Notes under the pieces: model-generated
Seen by the model: the letters and a program-made list of their open reading frames with translations, nothing else
Databases searched by the model: none
Told to the model about the DNA's origin: nothing
Source of the DNA: Hyphomicrobiaceae bacterium
GTDB lineage: Bacteria > Pseudomonadota > Alphaproteobacteria > Rhizobiales > Hyphomicrobiaceae
Length of the DNA stretch: 64,000 nt
Direction of reading: 5' to 3'
NCBI GenBank assembly: GCA_020638055.1
Contig: JACKJH010000005.1
Coordinates: 222,373-286,372, forward strand
Part shown: positions 45,290 through 54,449 of the stretch, one piece after another
Position numbering within the stretch: position 1 is the stretch's first letter
How the letters are laid out: every line of letters begins with the position of its first letter
Translations under genes and position numbers: made by a program

Positions 45290-45902
45290 TACAGGAAGGA
45301 TTGCCTTCGGGCCGCTTTCGGCTACGCTCGAACCAACGCTATTGCGCGTTCCGCCACCGGGCTTCAATCCCCAACGTATAGCTGTCGCCACTTAGAAATC
45401 CTGTCCCTGCGTTTTCTCACTGGCGGCCATCCGGCTCCCTACAGCGCAATGTGGAGCGCGCTCGCTTTCGGACCAGCACGCTGCCGCAGGCGATGACAAT
45501 GACATCTACGCGACAACCCCTTCTGAGCGGAGTTCGAATCCCCCTCCGATCCTCCACAAGCATGGTCACCGGAGCCCGATAGCGATTCCTACCTGCGGGC
45601 TGCGCCTACCTGATGGGCCGAAGCCGACGAAACCGAGAACTACACCTACGCTATAGCCCTCCCAAGAGAATAAAGAAGATCTCTGGCACGTTTGCTCCCA
45701 AGCCTTGCCACCGGCGAGCCTATGTCTCCTCACTATGACACAGCGTGCCAGGAGGCCCCCGGAAGGTTGCTGCGAAACATCCGATGGTGATGACCGACTG
45801 CACGCCTGCGAAGAGCACATCGATGCTATTGCTTGACTACACATTGTTCGCAATGCACTACAGATAAAACGGCGATAAATGCGTGTGGAATGGGTCGTGC
45901 TT
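45282..45902. other. Junction between chromosome and mobile region, no gene seen
   Basis: About 620 bases with no supported gene. It includes the tRNA-3'-like stretch at 45521-45556. Open frames here look like shadows with Arg/Ser-rich composition. It is the most likely location of the left element boundary. Confidence 0.45.
45521..45556. other. tRNA/tmRNA 3'-end-like sequence, possible attachment site remnant
   Basis: The bases GGAGTTCGAATCCCCCTCC resemble a T-arm, followed by GATCCTCCAC as for an acceptor end, but the T-stem is imperfect and no matching 5' half or CCA is present. ICEs of this family insert at tRNA 3' ends, and the restriction island starts about 350 bases on. No second copy lies within the window. 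Confidence 0.3.
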
Positions 45903-46232
45903 ATGGGTATCCTCGTAGAACGCCTACGCGAGCGTGCGAAGCAACTTGGCATCTCGAATGCAGAGGCGGCTCGGCGAGCAGGGCTGGATGAACGAAGATA
46001 TGCCCACTACGCGTCTGGAAGACGGGAACCCAACCTAGAGACCCTGCTGACAATATCGCACTCACTTGAGACCACACCTAACTGGTTGATGGGAGTAGTT
46101 AGCAGTGATGAGAAGGATGCAGCCAAGGCAGAGTTAGTCGAGCGCTTTAAGAATGCAGCGCGCGCTATGACGGAGGAACAGTTGGAAACATTCATCATAC
46201 AAGCTGAAGCAATAGCGGTTTCCAGAAGATGA
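45903..46232 (+). CDS. XRE-family helix-turn-helix regulator
   Basis: A 109-residue DNA-binding protein. An N-terminal Cro/CI-type helix-turn-helix (LRERAKQLGISNAEAARRAGLDERRYAHYASGRREPNLETLLTISHSL) is followed by a helical C-terminus (AELVERFKNAARAMTEEQLETFIIQAEAI) probably for dimer formation. It ends 40 bases before hsdR on the same strand and may control the restriction operon, as controller proteins do. ATG 45903 begins right before the helix-turn-helix; an ATG at 45879 is the alternative. GC is below that of the transfer genes. Confidence 0.8.
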   Translation: MGILVERLRERAKQLGISNAEAARRAGLDERRYAHYASGRREPNLETLLTISHSLETTPNWLMGVVSSDEKDAAKAELVERFKNAARAMTEEQLETFIIQAEAIAVSRR

Positions 46233-46272
46233 AATAGGCAGAATCCAGCGCGAAGGCTTGGGGGGATTTTTA

Positions 46273-48651
46273 TTGGATACTGAGGCAGATACGTGCCGGA
46301 AAGAAGTGATACCCAAGCTTTTTGAGGCCGGCTGGGATAACCCACCTTATGCTATCAATGAGCAGCGCTCCTTCACCGACGGGCGAATTGTGTTTGTCGG
46401 CGGAAAAGCGCGTCGGGGGCGACAAAAACGCGCCGACTTCATCCTGCGCTATCGGCCGGATTTTCCCATTGCCGTGGTCGAGGCGAAATCCAAGTATAAA
46501 CACGCTGCCGATGGCCTCCAACAGGCCAAGGAGTACGCAGAAATTCTTGGTCTGAGGTTCGCATACGCAACCAACGGCAGGGAAATCGTTGAGGTAGACT
46601 ACACTACAGGCATTGAACGCAACCTGACCGCGTTTCCGTCGCCTGAAGAGCTGTGGGAGCGTCTTTCCCAATCTGAAGAGCTTAATGACGATATCAAGGG
46701 ACACCTGCTCTCGCCGACCTTTCCAGACAAAGACAAGCCGCTTCGCTATTATCAAGAGATCGCGGTCAATCGGTCCGTGCAGTCCATACTTCAGCAGCGC
46801 AAGCGCGTTCTGCTCACCCTTTGCACGGGCGCTGGAAAAACCGCTGTTGCCTTTCAAATCTGTTGGAAGCTCTGGAATGGCGGCTGGAACCCAAAGGGGA
46901 AGAACAGGAAACCGAAAATCCTGTTCTTGGCCGACCGAAACGTTCTGGTAGACGACCCCAAAGACAAGGACTTTAGCGCCTTCGGGGATGCGCGCTTCAA
47001 AATCAGCGGCGGAGAAATCAGCAAGGGGCGCGACATCTATTTCGCAATCTATCAGGCGATTGCGGGGGACGATTCCCGCGACGGCCTGTTCAAGGAATAT
47101 GCGAAGGATTTCTTCGACCTCATCATTGTTGATGAGTGCCATCGTGGCAGCGCCCGCGACGATAGCAATTGGCGTGAAATTCTGGAATGGTTTGAACCCG
47201 CCTATCAGATCGGAATGACCGCGACGCCAAAGCGGGAAGATAACGCCGACACCTATAACTACTTCGGCGATCCAGTCTACGAATACAGCCTTGCCCAAGG
47301 CATCGCCGACGGTTTCTTGGCACCCTACCGCGTTCACCGTGTGATTTCCGATTTCGATGCGGCGGGCTGGCGACCGTCTCAAGGCGAACTCGACCGATAC
47401 GGACGTGAAATCCCCGATGCACAGTATGGAACCCGCGATTTCGAACGCGTCGTTGCTTTGCGCGCGCGAACCGAAGCTTTTGCAACGCACCTGACAAGCT
47501 TCCTCAAACAAACAGACCGTTTCGCTAAGACCATCGTCTTTTGCGTCAACCAAGAGCACGCCCTTGAGATGCGTAATGCGCTTGCGCGTTTTAACGCCGA
47601 TCTTGTGAAACAGTACCCCGACTATGTGTGCCGCGTGACTTCCGACGAAGGCGACATTGGCTCCGCGCACCGCGCCAAATTTCAGGACATCGACAAGGCA
47701 ACGCCGGTTATCCTCACAACGTCACAATTGCTGACAACAGGTGTTGATGCACCGACGTGCAAGAACGTGGTGCTGGCGCGTGTCGTCGGCTCAATGTCAG
47801 AATTCAAGCAGATCATCGGGCGCGGAACACGGCTGCGGCCCGACTACGGCAAGCTTGCTTTCAACATCATTGATTACACAGGCACCGCCACCGAAAAATT
47901 CGCCGATCCCGCTTTTGACGGTGATCCGGTCAGAGAGCGTGAACAGGTAATCGACGAAGACGGCGATGTTGTAGACGAAACTGAAATCACCGAAGAATCC
48001 GATACCCCCAGCGATATCGACACGACGGAAATAGACTATACGAACGGTGGCCTACCCGACGACGCCGAACCCGGTTTGCCGCGAAAATTCTACTATGACG
48101 GTGGCAGCGTCGAGATTATCCGCCAACTGGTCTACGAACTCGATTCCGAAGGCAAGCAACTCGCAGTCCGCCAACTGACCGACTACACCGGCGAAAAGGT
48201 TCGCACGCTCTATCCCAACGCTTCCGAACTCAGGAAGGATTGGCTCGACCCTGCACGTCGTGCCGACATTATCGAACAGCTTGAAGACAAGGGCATCGAC
48301 ACGCAAACGCTTGGTGAGGCTGTGGGCAAGCCCGATGCCGATCCGTTCGACTTGCTTTGCCATCTTGCCTACAACGCACCACTTCGCACGCGCCGTGAGC
48401 GCGCCGAACGTCTGAAGCGAGAAGAATCTGCATTCTTCGAACAGCACGGGGACAAGGCCCGTGAAGTGCTCGACGCGCTCATTGAGAAATATGCGGAGCA
48501 CGGAACCGCCCAATTCAAAATGCCGGACGTGCTCGAAATCCCGCCTTTCAACGATTGGGGAAACGTCGTGGAAATCGCCGCCCGCTTCGGCGGCGGCAAG
48601 GCCATGCGCCAAGCCGTCAACGAACTGCAAAAACGCCTCTACGGCGTATAA
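46273..48651 (+). CDS. hsdR: Type I restriction enzyme, R subunit
   Basis: A 792-residue motor-nuclease that pulls DNA in from unmodified target sites and cuts at a distance. The N-terminal nuclease domain shows RADFILRYRPDFPIAVVEAKSKY (PD-ExK core). The helicase motor has LCTGAGKT (Walker A, about residue 183), VDECHRG (about 286), GMTATPKR and QIIGRGTRLRPDYGK (about 515). The C-terminus is of the EcoEI-type, binding HsdM. Start TTG 46273 is preferred because GGGGGGA lies six bases upstream; a TTG at 46258 gives five more residues. It is the first gene of a coupled five-gene operon. Confidence 0.94.
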   Translation: MDTEADTCRKEVIPKLFEAGWDNPPYAINEQRSFTDGRIVFVGGKARRGRQKRADFILRYRPDFPIAVVEAKSKYKHAADGLQQAKEYAEILGLRFAYATNGREIVEVDYTTGIERNLTAFPSPEELWERLSQSEELNDDIKGHLLSPTFPDKDKPLRYYQEIAVNRSVQSILQQRKRVLLTLCTGAGKTAVAFQICWKLWNGGWNPKGKNRKPKILFLADRNVLVDDPKDKDFSAFGDARFKISGGEISKGRDIYFAIYQAIAGDDSRDGLFKEYAKDFFDLIIVDECHRGSARDDSNWREILEWFEPAYQIGMTATPKREDNADTYNYFGDPVYEYSLAQGIADGFLAPYRVHRVISDFDAAGWRPSQGELDRYGREIPDAQYGTRDFERVVALRARTEAFATHLTSFLKQTDRFAKTIVFCVNQEHALEMRNALARFNADLVKQYPDYVCRVTSDEGDIGSAHRAKFQDIDKATPVILTTSQLLTTGVDAPTCKNVVLARVVGSMSEFKQIIGRGTRLRPDYGKLAFNIIDYTGTATEKFADPAFDGDPVREREQVIDEDGDVVDETEITEESDTPSDIDTTEIDYTNGGLPDDAEPGLPRKFYYDGGSVEIIRQLVYELDSEGKQLAVRQLTDYTGEKVRTLYPNASELRKDWLDPARRADIIEQLEDKGIDTQTLGEAVGKPDADPFDLLCHLAYNAPLRTRRERAERLKREESAFFEQHGDKAREVLDALIEKYAEHGTAQFKMPDVLEIPPFNDWGNVVEIAARFGGGKAMRQAVNELQKRLYGV

Positions 48652-48666
48652 GAAAGAGAAGTACCC

Positions 48667-50223
48667 TTGGCCCGGCAACCGAAGAAGAAGCAGCCACAGA
48701 CAACTGCCCAACGCCTTGACAGCATCATCAAGTCGGCGCGCAAGATTATGCGTAAGGACAAGGGACTGAGCGGCGATCTTGACCGTCTTCCGATGCTCAC
48801 ATGGATTATGTTCCTGAAGTTCTTGGATGACATGGAGCATATTGAGGAAGAACGCGCGGAGATAGCGGGCAAGGCGTATCGCGGCGCGATTGAAGCACCG
48901 TACCGTTGGCGTGATTGGGCTGCGGAAGAAGGCGGGATCACCGGCCCCGACCTGATTGACTTCTTGACGTTGGACGTAGCCGAACGCTCGGACGGAACCA
49001 AAGGGCCGGGCTTATTCACCTATCTGCGAAACCTTCGCGGGAACAATGGTACGCGCGGGCGCAAGGACGTGATCGCGACTGTATTCCGTGGCCTGTCGAA
49101 CCGGATGGAAAGCGGCTATCTGTTGCGCGATGTCATCAATCTTATTGACGGCATTCACTTCGATTCCTCAGACGAAATTCATACCCTCGGTCGGCTATAT
49201 GAAACCTTGCTGCGCGAAATGCGCGATGCCGCAGGCGATTCCGGCGAGTTCTATACTCCGCGTTCCATTGTGCGCTTCATGGTCGAAGTCACGGACCCGC
49301 AGCTTGGCGAAGCGGTTCTTGATCCGGCTTGCGGTACAGGCGGTTTCTTGACCGAAGCCTATGCCCACATGGCCAAACAGGCCGATACGGTCGAAAAACG
49401 CGAAGTCCTCCAATCGTCGAGCATCTACGGCGGCGAAGCGAAGCCACTCCCCTTCCTTCTCGTTCAAATGAATCTTTTACTGCACGGGTTGGAAGCCCCG
49501 AAAATCACACCGGACAATTCGTTGAAGGTTCGTCTATCTGAGATCGGTGAAGCCGACCGAGTGGACGTTATTCTGACAAATCCGCCCTTCGGCGGAGAGG
49601 AAGAAACCGGCATTCTGAATAGTTTCCCGGAAGATCGGCGCACCGCAGAAACCGCGCTGCTGTTCCTGCAACTCATCATGCGGCGGGTGAAACGTGGTGG
49701 CAAAGGTCGCGCCGCTGTCGTCGTGCCGCACGGTGTCCTGTTTGGCGATGGCATTGCAGCACGCATCAAAGCGGACCTGTTGAAGGAATTCAATTTACAC
49801 ACTGTCATGCGTCTGCCCGAAGGCGTCTTTGCGCCGTACACGGATATTCCCACAAACATCATCTTCTTCGACACGACCAAGGCAACCGGCGATATCTGGT
49901 TCTACGAACAACCTAAGCCGGAAGGGCGGAAGAAATATTCCAAAACCGCTCCTTTGACATTCGACGAACTCAAGCCCTGTCTTGATTGGTGGGGTGCGCG
50001 CGAAGAAAACGAACGGGCTTGGAAAGTCCATGGTCCCGACCTTATCGAAACCGACGATACGGGCCGGATTAGCGCCTGCAATCTTGACCTGAAAAACCCG
50101 AACGCAAGCGGTGTGGTCGATCATCGCACGCCGCTCGAAATCATCGAGAGCATTGAAGCTAAAGAAAAGCGCATTCTTGCCATAATGAGCGACATCAAGC
50201 GCACTCTGTCGGAGATGGCATAG
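48667..50223 (+). CDS. hsdM: Type I restriction-modification DNA methyltransferase, M subunit
   Basis: A 518-residue N6-adenine methyltransferase that protects host targets and forms the core of the complex. An N-terminal HsdM helical domain (LPMLTWIMFLKFLDDM) leads to GEFYTPRSIVRFMVE, the AdoMet site DPACGTGGF (near residue 220) and catalytic NPPFGGEEE (near 305), an N6-adenine pattern. Starts at TTG 48667 with AGAGAAG upstream, 15 bases after hsdR. The stop codon shares one base with the hsdS start. Confidence 0.95.
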   Translation: MARQPKKKQPQTTAQRLDSIIKSARKIMRKDKGLSGDLDRLPMLTWIMFLKFLDDMEHIEEERAEIAGKAYRGAIEAPYRWRDWAAEEGGITGPDLIDFLTLDVAERSDGTKGPGLFTYLRNLRGNNGTRGRKDVIATVFRGLSNRMESGYLLRDVINLIDGIHFDSSDEIHTLGRLYETLLREMRDAAGDSGEFYTPRSIVRFMVEVTDPQLGEAVLDPACGTGGFLTEAYAHMAKQADTVEKREVLQSSSIYGGEAKPLPFLLVQMNLLLHGLEAPKITPDNSLKVRLSEIGEADRVDVILTNPPFGGEEETGILNSFPEDRRTAETALLFLQLIMRRVKRGGKGRAAVVVPHGVLFGDGIAARIKADLLKEFNLHTVMRLPEGVFAPYTDIPTNIIFFDTTKATGDIWFYEQPKPEGRKKYSKTAPLTFDELKPCLDWWGAREENERAWKVHGPDLIETDDTGRISACNLDLKNPNASGVVDHRTPLEIIESIEAKEKRILAIMSDIKRTLSEMA

Positions 50224-52010
50224 TGGTTTGGAAAAACGTTCCTCTTGGAGAAGTAATATCGCAAAGAAAAGAATTCATCGAAATCAGACCCGATGAAACT
50301 TACATGCGTTGCCGCGTTCAGACATCAGCACGTGGCGTAGTGCTGAGAGATCGCGTTGAAGGCTCAACAATCAAGACAAAGAAACAACAGGTTTGCCGTG
50401 CAGGCGAGTTCCTTGTCGCGGAAATCGACGCTAAAATGGGTGGCTACGGCGTAGTTCCACCCGAGCTGGAAGGTGCAATAGTCTCAAGCCACTATTTTCT
50501 ATATCAGGTGGACGAAACAAAGCTCCTTCGAAATTTCCTGAATTGGTTCTCGAAAACTCCGCTTTTCTTCGAGCAAGTTAAGGCGCGTGGCTCAACGAAC
50601 TATGCTGCGATACGGCCTGACGCCGTGCTTAATTTCGATATTCCTTTGCCACCAGTTGAACTGCAAAATGAAATTGTTGAGCGGCTTGAAGCTACCAAAG
50701 CGAATGTCAGCGAAGCTTTCGAATTGCAGCAACAAGTATCCGAGGAGAAGAAAGCGCTTTTGTTTGCGCTGGTGAATGGCCCAAAAAACGCACCCCATCC
50801 AAGAATTCCATTTGGCCAAATCGCGGATTTGAAGAGGCCAAATGTGGTTGTTGAACCGGATGTAGAGTATGGTTTTGCTGGTGTATACAGCTTCGGAAAA
50901 GGTGTGTTTGAAGGCACTATTAAACTCGGTTCTGAATTCAGCTACAAAGCTCTTTCGCGCATTCGTCAGGGTGATTTTATCTACCCCAAGCTAATGGCAT
51001 GGGAAGGAGCATTAGGCGTCGTTCCTCAATGCTGCGATGGGCTTTATGTTTCTCCTGAGTTCCCCGTTTTTTCGATCGACAGCGAAGTAGTATACCCGGA
51101 AATCATCGACGCTTATTTTAAGCATCCTTCAACTTGGCCGAAGCTCAGCGGTTCAAGCAAGGGCACAAATTTGAGGAGGAGGCGATTACATCCAAGGGCG
51201 ATCCAAGAACACCAAATTCCGATTCCTCCGCGCCCCACTCAGAATCTTATTAGAGAAGTTGCCTGTAGCAATATTGACGAATTTCAGGAGCAGAACAAAG
51301 CGGCACTTGAAGCCGTTATCCCTGCGATGTTGCACGAGATTTTCGAACGACAAGCGAACAAGCCTGAAGCGTTTACTGAGAAACCGAAGGCAAACGTCGT
51401 CCAGCTTCCGGCCAAACAAAAGCCTGAAATCGATACGCCGTTCAAGGAGGCCGTTCTTGTCGGAGCCATCGTCAAAGCGTTCCACGAAGACAATGGCCAG
51501 CCGATAGGTAACTTCCGTCTGCAAAAGGCGGTTTACTTCGCGCGTCGCCAAATGGGCGAAAGCGCGCTCGACAAGGATTATCTTCGCAAAGCCGCTGGCC
51601 CTTACAATCCCAAAATGCGGTATTCCGGCGGCATCAAGATCGCCACGGATAGGAACTGGATCAAGCGCGCGACCGGCAAATATGGCGAAGGCAACGCGCT
51701 GGGCGATGCCGCCGCAGAAATGGACGAATGGGTTGAACGCTACCAATTCGCCCCCGCCGCAGCGTGGGTGCGCGACCGTTTCAAATACAAATCCAACGAC
51801 CTGTGGGAAACGCTCGCAACCATCGACTACGCAATGCTGGCACTTGACCACGCGGGCACCAGCCCAACCCCGATGGCGATCCTGTCCTACATCGAAACCG
51901 ACGACGAATGGCGTCCCAAGATCGAAAAGCTACGTCTCACCGAAGCGTCGATCCAGAACGTCATAGTCGAGCTTGAGAGCTTGTTTGCGGATGTGGGAGG
52001 TGGCGTCTGA
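50223..52010 (+). CDS. hsdS: Type I specificity subunit HsdS with extra C-terminal domain
   Basis: A 595-residue specificity subunit. Two target-recognition domains with central helices are visible: the first ends with DIPLPPVELQNEIVERLEATK (about 140-165) and the second with IPIPPRPTQNLIREV (about 335-350), each followed by a long helix. Usual HsdS proteins stop near residue 390-420. Here about 190 further residues (405-595) form a separate domain: GAIVKAFHEDNGQPIGNFRLQKAVYFAR, then KAAGPYNPKMRYSGG. That pattern recalls the Panacea (DUF4065/SocA-like) fold of antitoxins. Starts at GTG 50223, overlapping hsdM by one base, and ends in TGATG overlapping the HNH gene. Confidence 0.9.
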   Translation: MVWKNVPLGEVISQRKEFIEIRPDETYMRCRVQTSARGVVLRDRVEGSTIKTKKQQVCRAGEFLVAEIDAKMGGYGVVPPELEGAIVSSHYFLYQVDETKLLRNFLNWFSKTPLFFEQVKARGSTNYAAIRPDAVLNFDIPLPPVELQNEIVERLEATKANVSEAFELQQQVSEEKKALLFALVNGPKNAPHPRIPFGQIADLKRPNVVVEPDVEYGFAGVYSFGKGVFEGTIKLGSEFSYKALSRIRQGDFIYPKLMAWEGALGVVPQCCDGLYVSPEFPVFSIDSEVVYPEIIDAYFKHPSTWPKLSGSSKGTNLRRRRLHPRAIQEHQIPIPPRPTQNLIREVACSNIDEFQEQNKAALEAVIPAMLHEIFERQANKPEAFTEKPKANVVQLPAKQKPEIDTPFKEAVLVGAIVKAFHEDNGQPIGNFRLQKAVYFARRQMGESALDKDYLRKAAGPYNPKMRYSGGIKIATDRNWIKRATGKYGEGNALGDAAAEMDEWVERYQFAPAAAWVRDRFKYKSNDLWETLATIDYAMLALDHAGTSPTPMAILSYIETDDEWRPKIEKLRLTEASIQNVIVELESLFADVGGGV

Positions 52011-53164
52011 TGCGCGCAACGCAAAAAGCGCTGATGGCACGGGGATTGGATTCCGACGGCGCGGCAAAGCTCGCACAAGATGGTTGGACGCTGAACAAGT
52101 TGAAGCTGGCCAGTGAAACCGAACTGAAAACCATCGGGTTGGGTGAAAGCTTTATCAACGCGCTTTTCAAGGAACAGCGTCCCCCGATCCCAACCGACAA
52201 TCTCATGAAGGTGCTGTTTGACAATCGCTTTCAGTGTTGCGTGTGCAGAGACCCCAAGCAGTCGATTATCGTCCACCACATAGACGAATGGGCACATAGT
52301 CGAAGCCATGAGTTGGAAAACTTGGCGGTACTGTGCCTTCAACATCATGACAAGGCACACACCAAGGGCACGTTGTCACAGAATTTGGACCCAACTACGC
52401 TACGCGGTTTGAAGGCGGAGTGGGAAACTGAAGTCAAGAAGCGCGACGCCCAATCTATATACGCAGCAATGCGCCTCGACTACAGCAGTTGGAATTACAT
52501 CAATGAGCTACGCGTTTTTGAGATCGCGCGGGCGCTGAAACTCAATTTCTCGAATATCAAGTACTTTGGAAATGCGGTGGCGGCAGGTGTAGTCTCGCTG
52601 GACGGACTTCCCGTTCCTGTCGAGGGTGAGCGCCTATTTTATATGTACGAAGGCGCGACAATCTTGGAGCGCTATTTTTACGTCGCGGGCGTATTCAATG
52701 AAATTGTCAAAAGGATACCAATAGTCAACGTATCTGATTTTCTCGACAAAGGTGTTTTGGGAATCGCACTCGCAGTGGGTGATTTTATATTCGTTCAGGG
52801 TGCCCACACGTTTTCTCCAACTACGAACAAGAAAAGCGGGCGAGGTCGCGGGCAAATTTGCGAAGGAGTCCGTCGGGCAAATGAGGTCGAGGTTCGTTTC
52901 GTATTTGACAGGTGGGAAGCTACGTCAAGTTCCGCGAAAAACTGCTGGCTCGTGGGCACAAGGAACCAAGGTAGCCTTGTGCATGTGAAGGACTTATCGC
53001 GTGAAGATGGTCGTCTTGTCATTAGGGGAACAATTCTTGGAATTTGCTCGAATTTGGGCGATCTCAAGAAGCGCGACTACGCAATGAGCCTTTATGACAG
53101 AGTGCCGTTGAATGATTTCGAGGAAGAAGAAGACGTAGACGACGATTGGCTGGGTGACGAATGA
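52010..53164 (+). CDS. HNH nuclease-domain protein coupled to the restriction operon
   Basis: A 384-residue protein. Residues 1-60 form a helix-hairpin-helix-like DNA-binding start (LDSDGAAKLAQDGWTLNKLKLASETELKTIGLG). An HNH site follows: CCVCRDPKQSIIVHHIDEW, then NLAVLCLQHHDKAH (about 75-118), with two Cys pairs to hold zinc and the HH pair expected at the metal. The C-terminal 250 residues match nothing I recognise; they are rich in beta strands and end in a very acidic tail. The start codon shares one base with hsdS stop (TGATG), so translation is coupled. It could be a nuclease effector or accessory for the type I system. Confidence 0.82.
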   Translation: MRATQKALMARGLDSDGAAKLAQDGWTLNKLKLASETELKTIGLGESFINALFKEQRPPIPTDNLMKVLFDNRFQCCVCRDPKQSIIVHHIDEWAHSRSHELENLAVLCLQHHDKAHTKGTLSQNLDPTTLRGLKAEWETEVKKRDAQSIYAAMRLDYSSWNYINELRVFEIARALKLNFSNIKYFGNAVAAGVVSLDGLPVPVEGERLFYMYEGATILERYFYVAGVFNEIVKRIPIVNVSDFLDKGVLGIALAVGDFIFVQGAHTFSPTTNKKSGRGRGQICEGVRRANEVEVRFVFDRWEATSSSAKNCWLVGTRNQGSLVHVKDLSREDGRLVIRGTILGICSNLGDLKKRDYAMSLYDRVPLNDFEEEEDVDDDWLGDE

Positions 53165-54213
53165 CGGAAGAGCGGATCGAGCGGTTTTTCTGCAATGCAT
53201 GCAAGCAGAAGACCAAGCACTTCATTCGTGGTGAATACAACAAACACGATGGCGACGCCGCCTACTGGTACAAGCACCGCATGCTAATTATTGAGTGCTG
53301 CGGATGCGAGAATCTTGAACTTGTCAAAATGACGTCGTTTTCGGAAGATGTTGAGTATTTCGACAATCCGCATGCCGGGGAAGCGGACAGCGAAGGCAAA
53401 TGGGATGAAGTCATTTATCCGCCTGTCACCTACCGCAACCCACCAACTTGGTTCGAAGACTTGCCGGACCCAACGCTGCGGGCGATTTCCGACGAAATCT
53501 ACAACTCCTTGCAGACCGGCTCCAATTATCTGGCAACGTTCGGTTCGCGGACGCTGATAGACCGTTTGATTGTTCTGACTGTCGGTGACAAGGGCAACTT
53601 TCCAAAGGGGCTGCAAGCCTTGCAGGACGGCGGCATGCTGTCCCAACATGAGCGGGATATCTTGACCCCCGTTGTCGATGCCGGGAACGCCGCAGCCCAT
53701 CGCGGCTGGGCACCGACGAAAGAGCAAATCGCCGTCATACTCGACACCGTTGAAGGGCTGATACACAGACTTCTTGTATTGCCGAAACTGGCTGAAGAGT
53801 TGGAAGAGGCTGTGCCAAGCCGTGGGGGCGGCGGGAAGGCCAAAGCTGGGAAGCCAGTCGTCACCGTGAAGGACAAGATCGACGCTGCACCAAAGGATTT
53901 GCGCGCGATCTACGACGAACTGGCCGGAAAGCTTCGGGCGCTGGGCGATGACGTGACCGTTCACCCACAGAAGCACTATATGGCGTTTCGCCGGAACCGG
54001 AATTTCGCATCCGTCCAAATCTACAACCAAAAACGTGTTGTACGCGTCTACCTGAATCTCGATCCCGACGCCGTTGAGCTAGACCCAGCAGTAATGCGCG
54101 ACGTGCGCCAGATTGGCCATTTCGGCACGGGCGATTTGGAAATCACCCTTAAGTCGAAGAAGGATATCGAGAAGGTATCTGCCCTCATTGAGACGAGCTA
54201 TGATCTGTCCTAG
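53161..54213 (+). CDS. DUF4145-DUF5655 protein coupled to the restriction operon
   Basis: A 350-residue protein. The N-terminus holds a zinc ribbon (FFCNACKQKT, then IIECCGCENLELV), followed by a DUF4145 domain (residues about 85-210, with LIDRLIVLTVGDKG and DAGNAAAHRGWAPT), a helical domain found linked to restriction and defence genes. After a Gly/Lys linker, residues 240-350 are a DUF5655 domain (HPQKHYMAFRRNRNFASVQIYNQKRVVRVYLNL, IGHFGTGDLEITL), seen in DNA-end and single-strand related proteins. It overlaps the HNH gene by four bases (ATGA). No nuclease motif is obvious; a nucleic-acid binding or sensing part is likely. Confidence 0.82.
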   Translation: MTEERIERFFCNACKQKTKHFIRGEYNKHDGDAAYWYKHRMLIIECCGCENLELVKMTSFSEDVEYFDNPHAGEADSEGKWDEVIYPPVTYRNPPTWFEDLPDPTLRAISDEIYNSLQTGSNYLATFGSRTLIDRLIVLTVGDKGNFPKGLQALQDGGMLSQHERDILTPVVDAGNAAAHRGWAPTKEQIAVILDTVEGLIHRLLVLPKLAEELEEAVPSRGGGGKAKAGKPVVTVKDKIDAAPKDLRAIYDELAGKLRALGDDVTVHPQKHYMAFRRNRNFASVQIYNQKRVVRVYLNLDPDAVELDPAVMRDVRQIGHFGTGDLEITLKSKKDIEKVSALIETSYDLS

Positions 54214-54449
54214 CAGCGATCTTCGATCCTCAGCAGGTTTGCTAAGGGCCTTGCCCTCGCGCCAGCAAGGTAAGTGGAACCGTCCGGGGCGGTATCCCCA
54301 GCCTTCCGCGCCCCAACTGGCTTGTGCAGGCCGGGTGATCCCCCTCCACCCCGGCCGCCCTTGCTCGTTGCTACCCTAGTCTCGGCGACGGCCAGAAGGT
54401 CAGGCGCGGCGTTCCGCTTCGCTGACCTTCAGACCAGAGGATCAGAGAC

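Noticed and set aside
45521..45556. A complete tRNA gene
   Set aside because: The T-stem does not pair properly and no 5' half, anticodon arm or CCA is found, so only a remnant is noted.
45903..46232. QseC regulator of the transfer control circuit
   Set aside because: It is an XRE protein, but it lies 10 kb from the qseM-like gene and next to hsdR; a restriction controller is the simpler reading.
46270..47670. A 466-codon open frame antisense to hsdR
   Set aside because: It covers the nuclease and helicase motifs of hsdR in reverse and shows no domain of its own.
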